Below are positions 35,976 to 61,169 of a DNA stretch of 64,000 nucleotides, in pieces. The stretch's first letter is position 1. Every line of letters starts with the position of its first letter. Below the pieces are notes generated by a model. It was given only the letters and a program-made list of their open reading frames with translations, did not search any database and had not been told where the DNA came from. The position numbers were made by a program, and so were the translations under genes. The stretch lies in contig OX344756.2 in NCBI GenBank assembly GCA_947034885.2, positions 24,101,489 to 24,165,488 of the forward strand. Reading direction: 5' to 3'. The DNA is from Thuidium tamariscinum. Lineage: Eukaryota > Streptophyta > Bryopsida > Hypnales > Thuidiaceae.

Positions 35976-36930
35976 AGGGGTTAAAGGACCAAGCAATAGT
36001 TTTTGGCTACAAAGAAATTTGGAGTAGCTTACTATACATGGAACTTTGTTTTTTTCACAAAACATGTATCCAAGGAGCAACTTTAAAGTACAATAATTTT
36101 CAGAACTACTGACTACATGGTTAAAAAATTATTGTCTGATATGTAATTTTCAATGCTTAGTAAGTATTCTAGATAGGTTAAAAAATTTCTTTGACAATCA
36201 TTTTTCTAATAAATAAGAACTTAAAATTAATAATTTAGATTTACATATATGTGAAAATCTTTGAAAACAAGATTTACATAAATGTGAAAATACATTCTAT
36301 TTTGATTAATAAGATGAATGTCATGAGAATTTTTAGTTTGTGGATAGTTATAGAATACCTACTCTACAATAAACTTTGATGTCCTTTATTAAATTTAATT
36401 TTCAATGCTTTGAAAAAAAATAGAGAAATTGGATGTATCTTGTTTATTACAACATTACAACCATTAGAATTTATTTGGCATTTTTCAATTCCATAACTAA
36501 ATTCTTAGCAATTTAGTATTTTGAATCATTCTTTAGTTTTTTAATTTACTATTTTTTCTTACATGTTGTACAATTTCAAATAATTTAAAATTGTACAAGC
36601 ATATAGTCAACTTGACTTCAAGAATGAATACAAAAGAGAACCACCAACATGGACATTGCTTTATACAAATTAATGTGACCTTGTGAAGTGTAGCTACCCG
36701 ATTTTTAGCATAGCTAGGTAAAAAAAAAGACTTCTATCAATTCAAACACTAATATCTAGCAATTTGTAAGGTGTTTTAAGAAAAAATTATTTGTACATCT
36801 TTTCAAACCAATGTATTACAAGATGTTGTGGTTACATTCATCAAAAAATGTTTTTTTTCCTAAAGTTTGGTACATGGACAACAAATGGCATTTCTAGTGA
36901 AAATATAGTCAAAAACAATTAAGGGATTTG
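35976..36930 (+). repeat. Dispersed ~1-kb repeat, copy R2
   Basis: Starts at GGGGTTAAAGGACCAAGCAA and contains GTATCCAAGGAGCAACTTTA, CAATAATTTTCAGAAC, GATAGTTATAGAATACCTAC and a final AAAAATGTTTTTTTTCCTAAAGTTTGGTAC segment. It lies head-to-tail with R1. The copies are diverged, so the duplication is old. Confidence 0.65.
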
Positions 36931-39900
36931 TTCAAGGTGTTAAAAAATTAGAATTTTTTTGATGTATTATATAATAGTGCAAAGTACAAGTATTGTGCAT
37001 TGCTTGTGTTCTAATTTACAAGATGTGTTTTTGTCTTTAATCTTTACATGATTGTATGCCAATTAGAGAAGTTGCATTCAAAGAACTAATGACTTTGCCT
37101 ACTCTTTTCACATCATACTGATCCTATGAGACAACACAACATTCATATAAGTGTATTATTAATGTTGAGAATTAAAAAGAAAACATAGTTAGATTGCATC
37201 ATAATTATATGTTGCTTAATTACTTTGCTACTTTTTCAACAACCACTTCAAATAAACAACTCCAATTTCTAGTGGGACTACCATCACAAGTACACTTCTA
37301 GAGCAATACAAAGATATCTTTGAAATGAAAAGCTTCTTGCATTGAAAGAATATGTTGATGAAAATTTGGCTAAAAACTTGATTTGGCATTGTAAGTCTCT
37401 AACTAGTAGCTCCATTTTTTTTGTGAAGGTGAAAAGATGGATCTTGACAAATGTGTATTGTCTACAATGGTTGTAAGAAAGTAACAATCAAAAATTGGTA
37501 CCCAATTTTTTCTTTAAAATATGTTTTTTTAGCATGTAGCTTAACAAGTTGAACCAAGAATCATCTTAAATCATCTTCTGATTTGATTTTTTAATCTCAA
37601 ACACTTCAAAGAATGCTCACTTTTTCTTTGTTAGGACAGACACCTAGCCAATGAAAAATCATCCAAGATAAAAAATATTCTATAGATAGTATAGAAAGGT
37701 TGATTGATTGGAGCAAATAGTTAATAGACTTTGTTAGGTGGATTTTTTTTAGTATATCTGCATTGATTTCAAGGTAGTTTGAGTGATTTTTCACTATTCC
37801 AATACTTATGAAAATTGACATAGATATTCACGGTTTTTCATTTTTTCAAATAAAGGCAAACTTTCAATGTAGAAGTGTTGAGATTTGTTGTTGCATCCAT
37901 TAGTGTCACTTCTTTAAGCTCTTCAATGTGCTTCTACAGCACTTTACTTTTCATAATACCAAAGATTACAATCATCTAATACTTCACATGCCAAGCATCT
38001 ACAAAGTTAAATTCCAACATTAGTCAAAGGTTTTCCATTTGGCCATTCTTTATGTCTCCCATCACCTAACTCCCACAAGACTCCAAGCATGTCATTTGAT
38101 GACATGTGGTAGAACTTCCATTGATGTCTAAGTGCTCATTGGTGGCTCTATTCACATTGCTATTAATTGTCTTTGAACATTATCCAACTTGCCACTAAGC
38201 TGAAGCAAATTCACATTGGGACTTAGTAGGCAAAATTCAATGTTATGAACACCATCCAACGGGCGTCAAGAAGTGCCCAAGACCACTCCATGGTATCATG
38301 AAGGCAATGGTGAGGTCCAATCACCAACCTCACATCTTGGAGCTACTTGAGTTTATGATAATACTATCAATTGGAATGAGGAGAGAGACCACCCCTCTTC
38401 ATTGTATTAATGTACTTTCTATGGTACTTGGAATATACTTTAGTCCCATGGATCACCAAAGCATTCAAGATACACTTCTCCTTTGAGAAGGTATCTGATT
38501 AGAAGCCTTAGTTTGAAAACCAAGCTTATGTAATTTCTAACCATTTTAGCAAGATTAATTTTAGCTCTAGGTTTTAATTCCAAAGTGTAAGTGTACTTAC
38601 GTGATCTATTGTTTTTGTAGTTTTTATAGATTTCTCATTTTTTTCAAAAGCAACAAGTATTGATTATTGAGCAAGTTATTGCCTTCCAAAAGTCTTAGTC
38701 CCTCAAAAGGTGCAATTTTCTAAGATTTTACCTCCTTTATTAGCCCATAACTTCTAATTCATAGATAATTTCTTTCTAAGCCTTAACATTCTTGGAAATC
38801 AATCCTTACTTTTAAAAATTTCAAAGATATGCAGCATCTATTTTGATGAGAGATTCAACTCATAACCCCCTCTTCTACATCTTGCACTTTGGATTCACAA
38901 CAAAGACAATATTAACTTTCAGGATCTATACCTTTTGAATCACAAATTGGATCCACTCATAGATGCACACCCTTCTTAATTTCCAAGAATGTATGACACA
39001 CCACACTTTTCATTGAAACCAAAGTACTATTAGAGTATTTTGTCTACTCAAGACTTTTTACTTATTTAGTTTTTTGCATTGCTTGAGAAGTCACCTCCAA
39101 GGTCTCTTTTTTCACCAATGTCACAAGCACACCTAGTTGTGACATTTGGCCCTCCAAAATCACTTTGCTAAAGAAAAAATATTGCTATTTTTTCAAAGTC
39201 TAAATTTTGATTGCAATTATCTCAAAATTTATAAAAGTAAATTCTTTAAAAATAAAATTGTATCATAATCAAGAAGATCTTCTTGGAAATTTTTAGAAAA
39301 AATCTCAAAGAATCATTTTTTTCTTTGTTTTTGAATTGCCAAACTAGAAATGATTTTTGAAGGAGTCCTTGTGTCTATAGGGATTAAGAGATTAAAGTTT
39401 AGAAATTCCATGGTAATAAATTTTTTGATGAAAGTGATCCAATAAAATTGTATTATAATTATATATAGATCAATCATAATATCATAATAAAAAAATCAAT
39501 CAAAAATAGTTTATTATTTAATTTTTTGAATCTCTTTGTTTTTGAATTAAATTACTCAAATTTTTCACAAAGAAGGAAAAATCTCTCCAAAATAAAATGT
39601 ATAAACTTATTTATAAACCATATCATATTAAAATTATCCTCTTAAACATCAAACTGAAAATTTCAATTCCTCATTTAGAAAGATTGTAAGCTTGTAAAGT
39701 TCAGATGTTAAAGTTTGTTTATTTTGTGCCTAACTTGCAACATTATTTATTTTGAGTGTTAAAATTGTTGTTATTATAATGAGAAGGAATGAAATAAATT
39801 ATGAAATCCACTATATCAAATAAATATTGTTATTATTTTTAGCACAATCCTTATAGCTAATATCATTTTTAAAGCAATAATTTGTAAAAAAATTATAATA

Positions 39901-40419
39901 ATTAATTTAAATATTATTTTAAACTATCCAATTTTTTTGGATTGTACATATTTAACACATATAAATTCTGAAACTATATTATGATTTTCAACCCTAAAGT
40001 AGTTAGGATAAATCTCTTCATCTCATCTACAATTCATTAATTACAACTATTTTGGCTCAAATTCGTTTGCATAAAATTTTGATGTAGAATAGTTGTTGTC
40101 ATTTCATTGTCATTTATGAAATGTTGATCCTATAATTGAATTTAGATGTATAAAATTATTCCAAGATTTTTCCAATTCCGTGTTTCGAGGCCAATTGTAA
40201 TTTGAAAATTCATCTCTTTCTGAATAAACAAAATCAATATTCTTGAGTACATTTGCAATGGAAAGAAAAGACTCATACTAAATCTAATTTATAATTATTT
40301 TAAAATGAGTTATTATAAAATTCTTGGGCGATGTCTTTTAATATTGTTTCAAAATAATTTAAATTCATCTTGAAAAGTAGCAATAGTCTTAGAAAATAAT
40401 AAAAACAACAAGTCACTCC
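36931..40419. other. Gene-poor region
   Basis: No exon is recognised. Between about 37850 and 39150 the composition is richer in C on the plus strand and the short frame 38298-38486 occurs, but its residues match no family I know. This part may be the remains of an old repeat or gene. Confidence 0.4.
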
Positions 40420-40638
40420 TCAATTCAAATGTAGCCTATATATTATGAAATGCAATAATGCATACTTTGCTCCTCCAAATGTTTCATTGAGTCTCGTGGT
40501 CACCATCTTTGATTGTTTTGCAAAAAATCTTCTATGGGAACTATCTTTATAGGCTCTACCCTCTTTATAATTTTCAAGCCAACCAGCAGCACGATCATCT
40601 TTATTAATTCTGCTATGTAAGTTTGTATTGAAGTTATT
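40420..40638 (-). other. Unassigned 72-residue open segment without start codon
   Basis: The minus-strand frame contains KDDRAAGWLENYKEGRAYKD followed by SSHRRFFAKQSKMVTTRLNE and TFGGAKYALLHF. The charged, Gly- and Trp-containing make-up is unlike the Ile/Lys/Asn/Phe-rich chance frames around it, which suggests an exon or coding fossil. There is no convincing Met start, and no flanking exon was found. Chance cannot be excluded in this A+T-rich DNA. Confidence 0.25.
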
Positions 40639-42526
40639 TCATTCAAAAGTTCTACATAGACTTCAACATCAATGTCAATGTTACAAAAAATGATTTTTAT
40701 CTTGGAAAATGTACCATGAGTTATTGAGTTTTAAATAATATAATAAATTAAAAAATTCAAAGAATTATTTCAAAACAAAATTATTAAAACATTTGATAAT
40801 TTTGTCGATGTGCAAGATGAAATAGTTGCAATTAGATGTATTATGGAACAATTCTAATCACCTAACATCAGGATTGATGCTTGCATTTCTCAAAATAGCA
40901 CTCCCACATAGACTAAGAGCAGTTCCAATGACTAATACAATTGGATATATCTGTCAAATAATTCCATCATTAAAAGAATTTATTAGTAGATTAAAAAATC
41001 TACTTTCAATTATTTCCATTTTAAGAGGCAACTATAAATGACTTAATGCTATTGTAAAAATTTACTATTATTGCATCTGTGAAGTCTTGATCTATTGTCT
41101 ATTGTATAATGCTTGTGTGATCTTATAATAAATAATACATTTGTTTGTTTTATAATTTAGATGCATAGTGAGTGATTAAATTTCTATATCAACATCAAAC
41201 ATATAAGTGAAGCAATAAATACAACATTAGATTCATAGAAGGCGTTTTGTGCATTTCAACATTGTCATTTGATATTAAAGTGCGCGTTGCACCTCATTTT
41301 CAAATTTGTTGCTTTAAGCATTTCAACTATTATCATCATCATTGGTAAAGTACCATATTGCTTGGAATGCAAAATGCAATAACATTCTATAAGAAAAAAA
41401 ATTGCATCAAAATCATGAATATTTCCAAAGAATCTGGCAGGATTAATGGATTTCAATAAAAAAAATTAGTTTAGTAACTATATTTAATAATATTATATTC
41501 CATATACTAGTAATCAAATTAGTAATTTGAAGAGCTTTAACAAACCTCAGGAATGATCCACCGTTGTGCCCAAGTCAATGGCTTCCCCATGATTTTACAC
41601 TTTTAAAATAATTTCTCAATGTATCTAATAATATTGTTTTGTGAATATATCTAAATATTATTCAATATGAAAGTTATGAAAAATAATTATCAAAATTTCA
41701 AAATAAACTACAGAACATTCAAAATGTACAAATCATGCAAAAACTCAACATTATATACACCAAGAGATGCAACCTTTCCCACATGGCATGATCAACTCAT
41801 GTTAACTAAAAAAACAATTTTGATTAATATAAAAATGTTATTTCAATTTTTTACTATCATCTCTATCTAATGGTATAAAAATAGGCTATAAATTTGGAGC
41901 TCGATTGGTCTTCATACACAATGAAGATTAAAAATTTTGGGCACTTTCTAGCTTTGAAGACTAACTTAATTGCAAAAATTTGACCTTCACAAAGTTACAA
42001 TGACATAGATGTAGGAAATTAGGAATCCCAAAATAGAAGTTGGCAAAATATGTCACTTTCTTGTAATACAAAATGAGACAACTCTTGCATACAACAAAAT
42101 AACTCAAACAAAGCACAAACAAAAAATAGTTTGTCACTCATTTTTTTTTCAAATTTTTTTTCATAAATTTTCAATTAAAGACTCTAATATCATGAAATTT
42201 AATTCAAAAATTCATAGTTCATAAACTATAAGTTAAAGGGACTCAAAGTCTTATAGTCTAGTGAAGCAAGATGAAGAAAAAACTTATTCTCTTCACTTTA
42301 AATGCAAATATCTTGCATTCTACTTTATATCCATTATCACTATCATAATTTCTTTAATTAGTTGCTAAATGGTGATAGGTATTTGGATATTAATTGCCAA
42401 ATATAGTGTGTAGCAATTGTAAAGAGACAAATAAATAAGATATGAAATATTTAGGCCACTTGATTCAAGCCCAAAATGAAGGTATAGCTTGGCTATGAAA
42501 TTTTGAGGCCAAATGACTCAAGTCAC
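40639..42526. other. A+T-rich gene-free region
   Basis: No exon or repeat unit is recognised. The frames at 40826-41041, 41265-41456 and 41667-41870 have A+T-driven residues and no family features. Confidence 0.45.
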
Positions 42527-43470
42527 TAAAACCTAAAGGACCAAGCTATGTTTTTTGGCAACATATAAATTTTGGACATGTAAGTGTGACTAGAGATTTT
42601 ATTGTTTTTCTTTGAAATTTTCATTTAATGTGTGGACAAGGAATAATTATCTTTAAGGCCCAATAATTTTTGTAACTTTTGATTACATGGTTAAAAAGAT
42701 ATTGTGTGATATGTAGGTTTTTTTCATTGCTTGGGTATTCTAGGTAGATTTGAAAAAATCCCTTTTTTCATGAAGAAAAATTTGACATTGGTTTTATAAA
42801 TATGTTATTATTATTGATTTAAACATATGTGGAATTTTAAAATCATGTTATTTGATCATTGAGTGAAGAGTTTTTATTTGTGGGCAATTATAGATTCTCT
42901 ACTCCAAAATAAACTTGGAAGTCTTTTATTTTACTTAATTTTCAATATTTTTGAAGAAAAAAAAATAGTGGGTGCAGATTGTTTATTAAAACATTACAAC
43001 CATTGGGAATGACATTTTTCAATTTCATAAATAAATTCCTAATAATTTATTTTTTTGAACCATTCTCTACTTCTTTCTATTTTCAATATTTTTCCTATAT
43101 GTCTTACAATTCTAAATGATTTGAAAATTTTCAAGCATGTAGAAAACTTATCTTGAAAATTTAATTCAAAAAAGTACTACCATTTTGGACATTTTTTTAT
43201 ACAAATTTGATCTTGTAAATTAAAGTGCGACTGCACGGTTTTTATAGGGCCTAAAGGATTTTTGGAAATTCAAATGGTAATATCTTGAAATCTACATGGC
43301 AAAAAAAATTTGAAATTTTTTCCAAGATTACAAAATCAATCTTCTATTAATAGAATCCTAAGGTTACATGTGTCAAAAAATGTTTTTTTCTCAAAATTTG
43401 GTACTTATACTAGATATGGGAGTTTTGAGGTGTATTTGGTGAAAACATAGTCAAAGAACTTAAGAAGTAA
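42527..43470 (+). repeat. Dispersed ~1-kb repeat, copy R3
   Basis: Third copy of the R1/R2 unit, about 6 kb downstream. CCTAAAGGACCAAGCTATGT opens it. CAAGGAATAATTATCTTTAAGG, CCAATAATTTTTGTAACTTTTG, GTGGGCAATTATAGATTCTC and CATGTGTCAAAAAATGTTTT follow in the same order and orientation. The end is near AGTCAAAGAACTTAAG. Confidence 0.65.
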
Positions 43471-43600
43471 ATGAGGCCTTAATATAAATGGATAAGGAAT
43501 CAATAGAATCATGATGTCATACAATTAAAGCCAAAAAAATGACAACACACAAAAAGGCTCAATTAGTATTGAAATGCATTACATTCCCTCTTTAAATACT

Positions 43601-43680
43601 GGATTTCTTTGGTATAGAGTGGCTAGTATGGGTTCTTAATGGATTTTTTTGGTATAGAATGGTCAACATGGGTTCTTAAT
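43601..43680 (+). repeat. 40-bp tandem duplication
   Basis: GGATTTCTTTGGTATAGAGT at 43601 recurs as GGATTTTTTTGGTATAGAAT at 43641. Both units end in ATGGGTTCTTAAT. A third GGAT follows, but the repeat stops there. About five differences separate the copies. Confidence 0.85.
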
Positions 43681-43715
43681 GGATCAACAAATAAACTTCC
43701 CTATTGCGCCAACTA

Positions 43716-43980
43716 AGGTAGGAGATTCATAAATTGACCATCTAATGGCTAAAATTGAACTTTGGAGAAGTGAAACATCTTGAAATATTTTTAGGAAATT
43801 TTACTTGAAAGACAAGTGGAATATACATTTAACCCAAGTCATTTCAAATTTTTTTAGAGCTTTGTGAAATTAATTGTAATTTTATGAAGTTGAAAAAAAT
43901 GATCATTTGTGATCATCAAAAGCAACCACGTCCTAGAATGTGCAAAAATAGTACATTGAAAAAAGCAAAATGTACCTCTT
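43716..43980. mobile_element. Small TA-flanked element, family 2, shorter copy
   Basis: Starts AGGTAGGAGATTC after TA and aligns with the copy at 44542: GACCATCTAATGGCTAAAATTGAA against GACCATCTAAGGGCTGAAACAGAA, then ACATTTAACCCAAGTCATTT against ACATTTAACCCAAGTCGTTT. The right end is placed at GTACCTCT before TA and is less sure. This copy lacks the inner inverted repeat seen in the 44542 copy. Confidence 0.5.
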
Positions 43981-44098
43981 AGTCATGTTCACTTTTAATA
44001 CCATGTTGGAATTTGAGCCTTGTACCTTATGGTTGACTTTATCAATACCCACAAAAGAATGCCTGCTTTATTTTTACACAAATAGACCATACTATTTA

Positions 44099-44371
44099 AA
44101 GCGGATACACCTGAAAGCGCCACTTATTCTTACTGTACCTAGGTGTTGTTATCATGCTGTTCAGATTTTTATACAGTCTTGTTGACAAATGGAAGCATGT
44201 TCAAACCCACCAAAGAACAAAGGATTTGGATACTGTATGCAAAAGTTATTAGCAGTCAAAGTCTGTTTTTGAAAGCGCCATCTACAGTTTGGGTACATGA
44301 CTGATTTTGGAAATGTATGCGCATTGTAGATGGCACTTTAAGGTCAGGTGCCATTTTGGGTGTACCTACCT
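44099..44371. mobile_element. 273-bp MITE, family 1, copy 1
   Basis: Flanked by TA on both sides (44097-44098 and 44372-44373). The right end reads GGGTGTACCTACCT. The left end AAGCGGATACACC is its diverged complement. It is collinear with the 53650-53922 copy and of exactly equal length. A 2-bp TA duplication with short TIRs is the pattern of Tc1/mariner-type MITEs. There is no coding capacity; the frame at 43970-44185 overlaps it by chance. Confidence 0.8.
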
Positions 44372-44541
44372 TAGTAGGATAACACCTTGGTGTTGGTATT
44401 GCAAGCATAGCTGAGCATTTGGCTCCCAGAGTCATCCCTTTTCACAGCTTCAATCGGTGATTTCATCTCTGGTTCTCGATCTCTCATTTGTTTGTGCAGA
44501 TCCCTGTGGCCTTATTACAAATTTTGTCCTTTACAACTATA

Positions 44542-44868
44542 AGGTAAGAGGTCCGATAATGGACCATCTAAGGGCTGAAACAGAATTTCAGGGAGGTAAA
44601 ACTTCTAGAAATATTTTTCAGTAAATTTTCCTTGAAAGAGAAGTAAAATTGACATTTAACCCAAGTCGTTTTATATTTTCCTGAGCTTTGTGGAATTAGT
44701 TATCAAATTTTGAAGTTGAAAGGGTATAGGGTTCTAAAATGGTGCCCTAGCTAAAATGTACACTGTCAGTACATTGCTGAAGGCTATGAAAAAGAAACAT
44801 GTACAAATATTGTACATTTAAGGTAGGGCACCATTTTAGAACTTGCTCCATTTAAGAGCCTTCTACCT
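44542..44868. mobile_element. 327-bp MITE, family 2, with inner inverted repeat
   Basis: Ends AGGTAAGAGGTCC and its imperfect complement GAGCCTTCTACCT, flanked by TA. Inside, about 44728-44850, a second pair faces each other: TTCTAAAATGGTGCCCTAGC and TAGGGCACCATTTTAGAAC. This looks like a smaller foldback nested in it, absent from the 43716 relative. The outer AGGTA ends are like those of family 1, so both may use one transposase. Confidence 0.65.
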
Positions 44869-46479
44869 TACTCACTGAGATGATCAGATGAAATTGGTTG
44901 CCTATATGTAAATTAAAACCTTAACCCTTAAACAGTGGGTTGGTGAAGTCCTGTGAAATTCATCTCTTTTGGCAATGTGTGAAGAGTAGGCCTTTAATCC
45001 CTTGACGTCAGAGTGGATGTTTTTTGGATGTAGAGTTTTGGGAAAACCAATTGTGATTCAATCCGCAACAAATTCTAATTGAACATTGTACAAGTGCCTA
45101 TGGCAAGAGCTATAGGACCTATCACAAGTATATACATGCCACGGATGCACTTAAATGAAGGTCTGTAGATCAATGTGGAGAGTGCAAAAATGTGAGGATA
45201 ATTTTGGAAGATAAGGAAATTGTGAACTATAAGCCATGCCTTTTTCTAGAATTGTCTATCCTGGTTTGAAGTAGTTATGATTTTCTAAAGTAAGGGTGCA
45301 ATAGGGTAGTTAAATTGTTCATCGGGTGCATAGAAAATGACAAAGTCTATGAAGGCTTTGAAGCAACTATTTTAGTCCAAGACATGGTAGGAAAATGGTA
45401 AAAATCATCATGAATGATAGTGCATGCAAATCGAAAAATGGCCCATGAAGATGGCCCCCTAAATGCACCACTTTCCTAAAACAAAGCTATACATAAGTGT
45501 GTTGCGCGCATAGTGTAGTTTGACAATTCTATACAAAAGTAAAGTTAAACTAAAAAAAAGTGGGGACATTGGTAGAAAAACCTCTTGTAGGCATCTATTC
45601 TAGCACCTAGGGTTTTGAAAACGACATAGTTGGCCACCAAAATTGTGCACAAGGTGTCCATGCCTCAAGAACTCAAAAATTCTGAATTGTCATTGCTTTG
45701 TGCATCTGGCAATCCCATGATCCTCCACTTCTTGGTGAGAGACGTTATGCAATTTGAATTTTAAACACTTGTAGAGACTACTTAAGTTGTATGGTCACTT
45801 CCATTAGCTCACTTCAATTTGGTGATGCTTCTTCCAACGAGTCTCTCTACTCTACCTACTTGGCCATTGTCTTTGGTCTTCATGTCCATTTGTTGCTTTT
45901 GCAATAGTTTCTCTAATCTTTTAGCTTTCTTTATTTGTAGATATTGAGGTCATAATGGTAGTACTTGGAAGGTAGTCTACAATTGAGACGAACGTTAGAG
46001 CTCTTCTCTAGTCTCTATCCTCTACAACATTTCTGTTCATTGTTGTGACTTTGCAATTCCATTCATACCATCATGTTCGATCGCACACCAAGAGTATTAG
46101 GTCTACCTCTAGTGCCTTTGATAGCGAAATATATATTACTGTATTGCATATTGGTAAGGAAGATGGGAAGGTGTCCTAAATATGCTGGTATGTAGAGAAG
46201 TTGTTCAAAGAAGGGTCCACGTTACACTGGTGCCAACATTTTTTTAAGCGTAGGTATACACTTGATATCTTCTCTTAGCTCAAACTTGGTTGAAAATCCA
46301 AATAAATGAACAATGTGGTTGTGTGCCCAAAAAATGACTACAAGGGGTGTTTTGAGAGAGAAATGAGTGCCAAGAAAAATTACCATATTTCTCATTGCCA
46401 TATTTCTCATATTGCTCATTGCATGTGGGCAAGGTCTTATGATTGGGGTTCAACTCCCCTGAGCAATAATTCCATGTGC
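44869..46479. other. Gene-poor spacer
   Basis: No exon is recognised. Composition is nearer to balanced than in the A+T-rich deserts, but every frame is short and broken. It may be the remains of an old transposon body or gene. Confidence 0.35.
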
Positions 46480-47330
46480 TTGTAGCCAAAACATTGCAGG
46501 AGAAATTTTTTCGTTCGCCAAAATGTCGCAGGAGAAACTCAGAGCCTCGCCACCACACATGCTTCGCAGAAGAACAGTGACGTCGCCACAACTGAAACCC
46601 TAGAAACTGTACAGTAGCAAGCGCGGAGGTGTCAGTTGCGACGCAAGTCGCCACCGAGGCGCTTCCACGGACCTGCTGGTAGCGTCTCCCACAACTGGAC
46701 CGGATTCATAAAAAATTCGCTGCCGAGCAGAGTCGCTGTAGGGTCGGTATGAGACGACGGAGTTCGGAGGCCATCAGCTCTTTGACTTTGTGGCCCAGCT
46801 TGCGTGAGACGTCCAGAAGTCAACAGGAATTTCAGAAAGTCCAAGACGCGATGCGCGTGGCCCGAGTTGACGGAGGCTCGACTGGGAAGACATCTGCTGG
46901 ATTCGGAATCAGACCCCACATTCAGACTGGAAGCGGAGGAGATTTGCAATGGAATTCCGTTACTTATATTTGCGTCAAAAGAAACGAAACGGAGGACATA
47001 AATATGTGCTTTCAAGTTGATTACTGGTACAGTGAGAAAGCCAGGTGTTGACTATTTCGGACGGCAAGTAGTGCTTCGCGCCTGTTCCACTGGCGGAGTG
47101 GCGGGTTGCGCACTCCAGCACCGTGGGTGGTACTGCACTCCGGTCCGACGCTACTGCCCAGTACAGTGCAGTACCGTCATCGCTCCAGCCTGTCCTTCGA
47201 TGTACCAAATGCAGTATGCTTACCGACGTTGGCGGAAGCGCAAAGTTCTCGCCACAGGAGAGGGGGGCAAACAGTGCGGGCATTTTCAACTGTCCACTAG
47301 AAGGCTGTAACATGGATACTTGGTTGTGTG
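46480..47330. other. G+C-rich, CpG-containing island
   Basis: A sharp rise in G+C and CpG marks this stretch. Overlapping open frames occur on both strands (46632-47015 minus, 46749-47051 and 47017-47310 plus) with no family features. Near 47130-47175 an inverted pair GGTACTGCACT/AGTGCAGTACC occurs. By analogy with the leaders of the two large genes it may be a promoter and leader, or a non-coding RNA gene. No product can be proposed. Confidence 0.35.
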
Positions 47331-48976
47331 GAAATGGACTCTCGATAATATTAAAGCATGATAAGACTTGGTTTTTACTTCTTCAATGGATGGTTGAAGA
47401 GCCACAATGGATTCTTTCCTACCGAAGTGGATATATGGATACTAATTTTTATTCAAAATAAGAATTGGTGGTCCAACTACCTTCTTATAGATGTTAAAAA
47501 ATCTGAAATAATGATGTGATTCAAGCATTCATTTCAGTTTTAGAAAGGGTTACGTTTAGAAACCATCTCTGTTACTTTTTACATGTTGCAATGCTAGTTT
47601 TTGAACAAAATCAGATTTTTTCAAAAACTAAGCATGTGTGGGTTTCCAAGGCCTACAAATCACAAATGGGGCCCTATATCAGATTTCGTTTGAATATTCA
47701 TAAGTAATCCATAAATGCTCTGAAAATTAAGAAACGACTTGTGTTAGATTCCTCGTTTATTTCTCTTTGATTGAAAAATGAGCGAAAATATTACCATCTA
47801 AAAGAATACATGATAAAGGCGGACCAACCCTTAAATGAGCGGTTTCTAAGCCTCGTACCTTACTTGGATGCTCAATTGCTCTCTTGCATCTCCTTGTCAG
47901 CAGCTCTGGGGTCACCGACCCATCTTTAACTACTCAAGTAATTACGCTTATCTGGATCGAGTGACGGTTTATGGAGTGCGAAAGTTTTCCCGTGTGCAGA
48001 AATAGAGTTCAGTTTGGAAGGATTCCACAATTTCATATAATTTCCCATATCTTCTTCAATTTCTCAAAACATCAAGACCATGAATTTTTTAGCAGAAAGA
48101 TTCTGCTCCACCTGTACTGGTCGTCATGTTGGTCTTCCTATTTTCAACCAAGGACTGGATACAAAATTGACCAAGGACTGTTGCAATATCGAGGGATTTC
48201 TATTGTAACCAATCGTAGTCATATTGCGCTTCAACTGCGCCATAAATTGCGCCACCACGGATCACTATTCATCTCTACTTGCACGGAAAGAGAGCACCCT
48301 ATACCACCAGAGTGGGGTGCGGGTGATCCGAAGTGGGTCGGCGTCTTCGTCGTCTTGAAGCTCAGATACTTGTTAGTCTTTTGTTTGCTTGCTGAAGTCT
48401 GCACTGTGCGTGTGTGCTTCCTGGTGGTGCTCTTTGCGCAAGCGCGACTGCGGCTGACGTGCTGTCTGATCGGTGCTCAGTTTCCCATGCCATGCCACAG
48501 TACCGGCCAACTACTCACAGATCGAGATTCTGATCGATTGAAGTCTGTGAAGGGCCGGGGGTGCAAGTGGATTAATTGCAACTGTGGGTGAAAGAGCTTC
48601 GAGACATGCACTACATGGAATGAATTCGTGATCGACTGTTGGTGAACTGGGCATGTCTGGAATGCGTGTCAGGTGACTGGCGATGAAAGCAGAACCCTTT
48701 TAAGAACTTCGGTCGGTAGCGAGCGAGCTAGCGATTCCAGTGATTAATTGTATTTCAGTGACTGTCTGGTTTAGACTGTGGAATTGAAGCAATACATTTC
48801 TTGAGTTCACATGTGTTGGATGATATGAGTCGGTTCGAGTGGAGTCAATGCGTCAGCAAGAGATTCAATGGATTGTAGCTACAGTAGCCTTAATCTTGCC
48901 GTAAGTAATGTGGTTGGGGTCCCTTGTTATGGGTGGTACCAGTACTGCTTGAGGTTTATATATACTGGAGGACCGC
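47331..48976 (+). promoter_or_regulatory. Upstream region and leader of the receptor kinase gene
   Basis: The segment at about 47930-48340 is the better preserved copy of the duplicated leader described at 12890-13290. A TTTATATATACTGG box lies at 48957, too close to the ATG at 48977 to be that start's TATA box. An ATG at 48848 opens a 53-base exon-like piece ending in a GTAAGT donor at 48901. Its frame does not lead into the receptor, so it is read as an untranslated exon or upstream ORF. Confidence 0.4.

Positions 48977-61169
<12,193 letters not shown>

Noticed and set aside
48848-48900. Alternative receptor start MRQQEIQWIVATVALILP with a GTAAGT donor
   Set aside because: It looks like a signal peptide, but no acceptor downstream joins it in frame to the receptor. 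The ATG at 48977 gives a complete signal peptide in the right frame.
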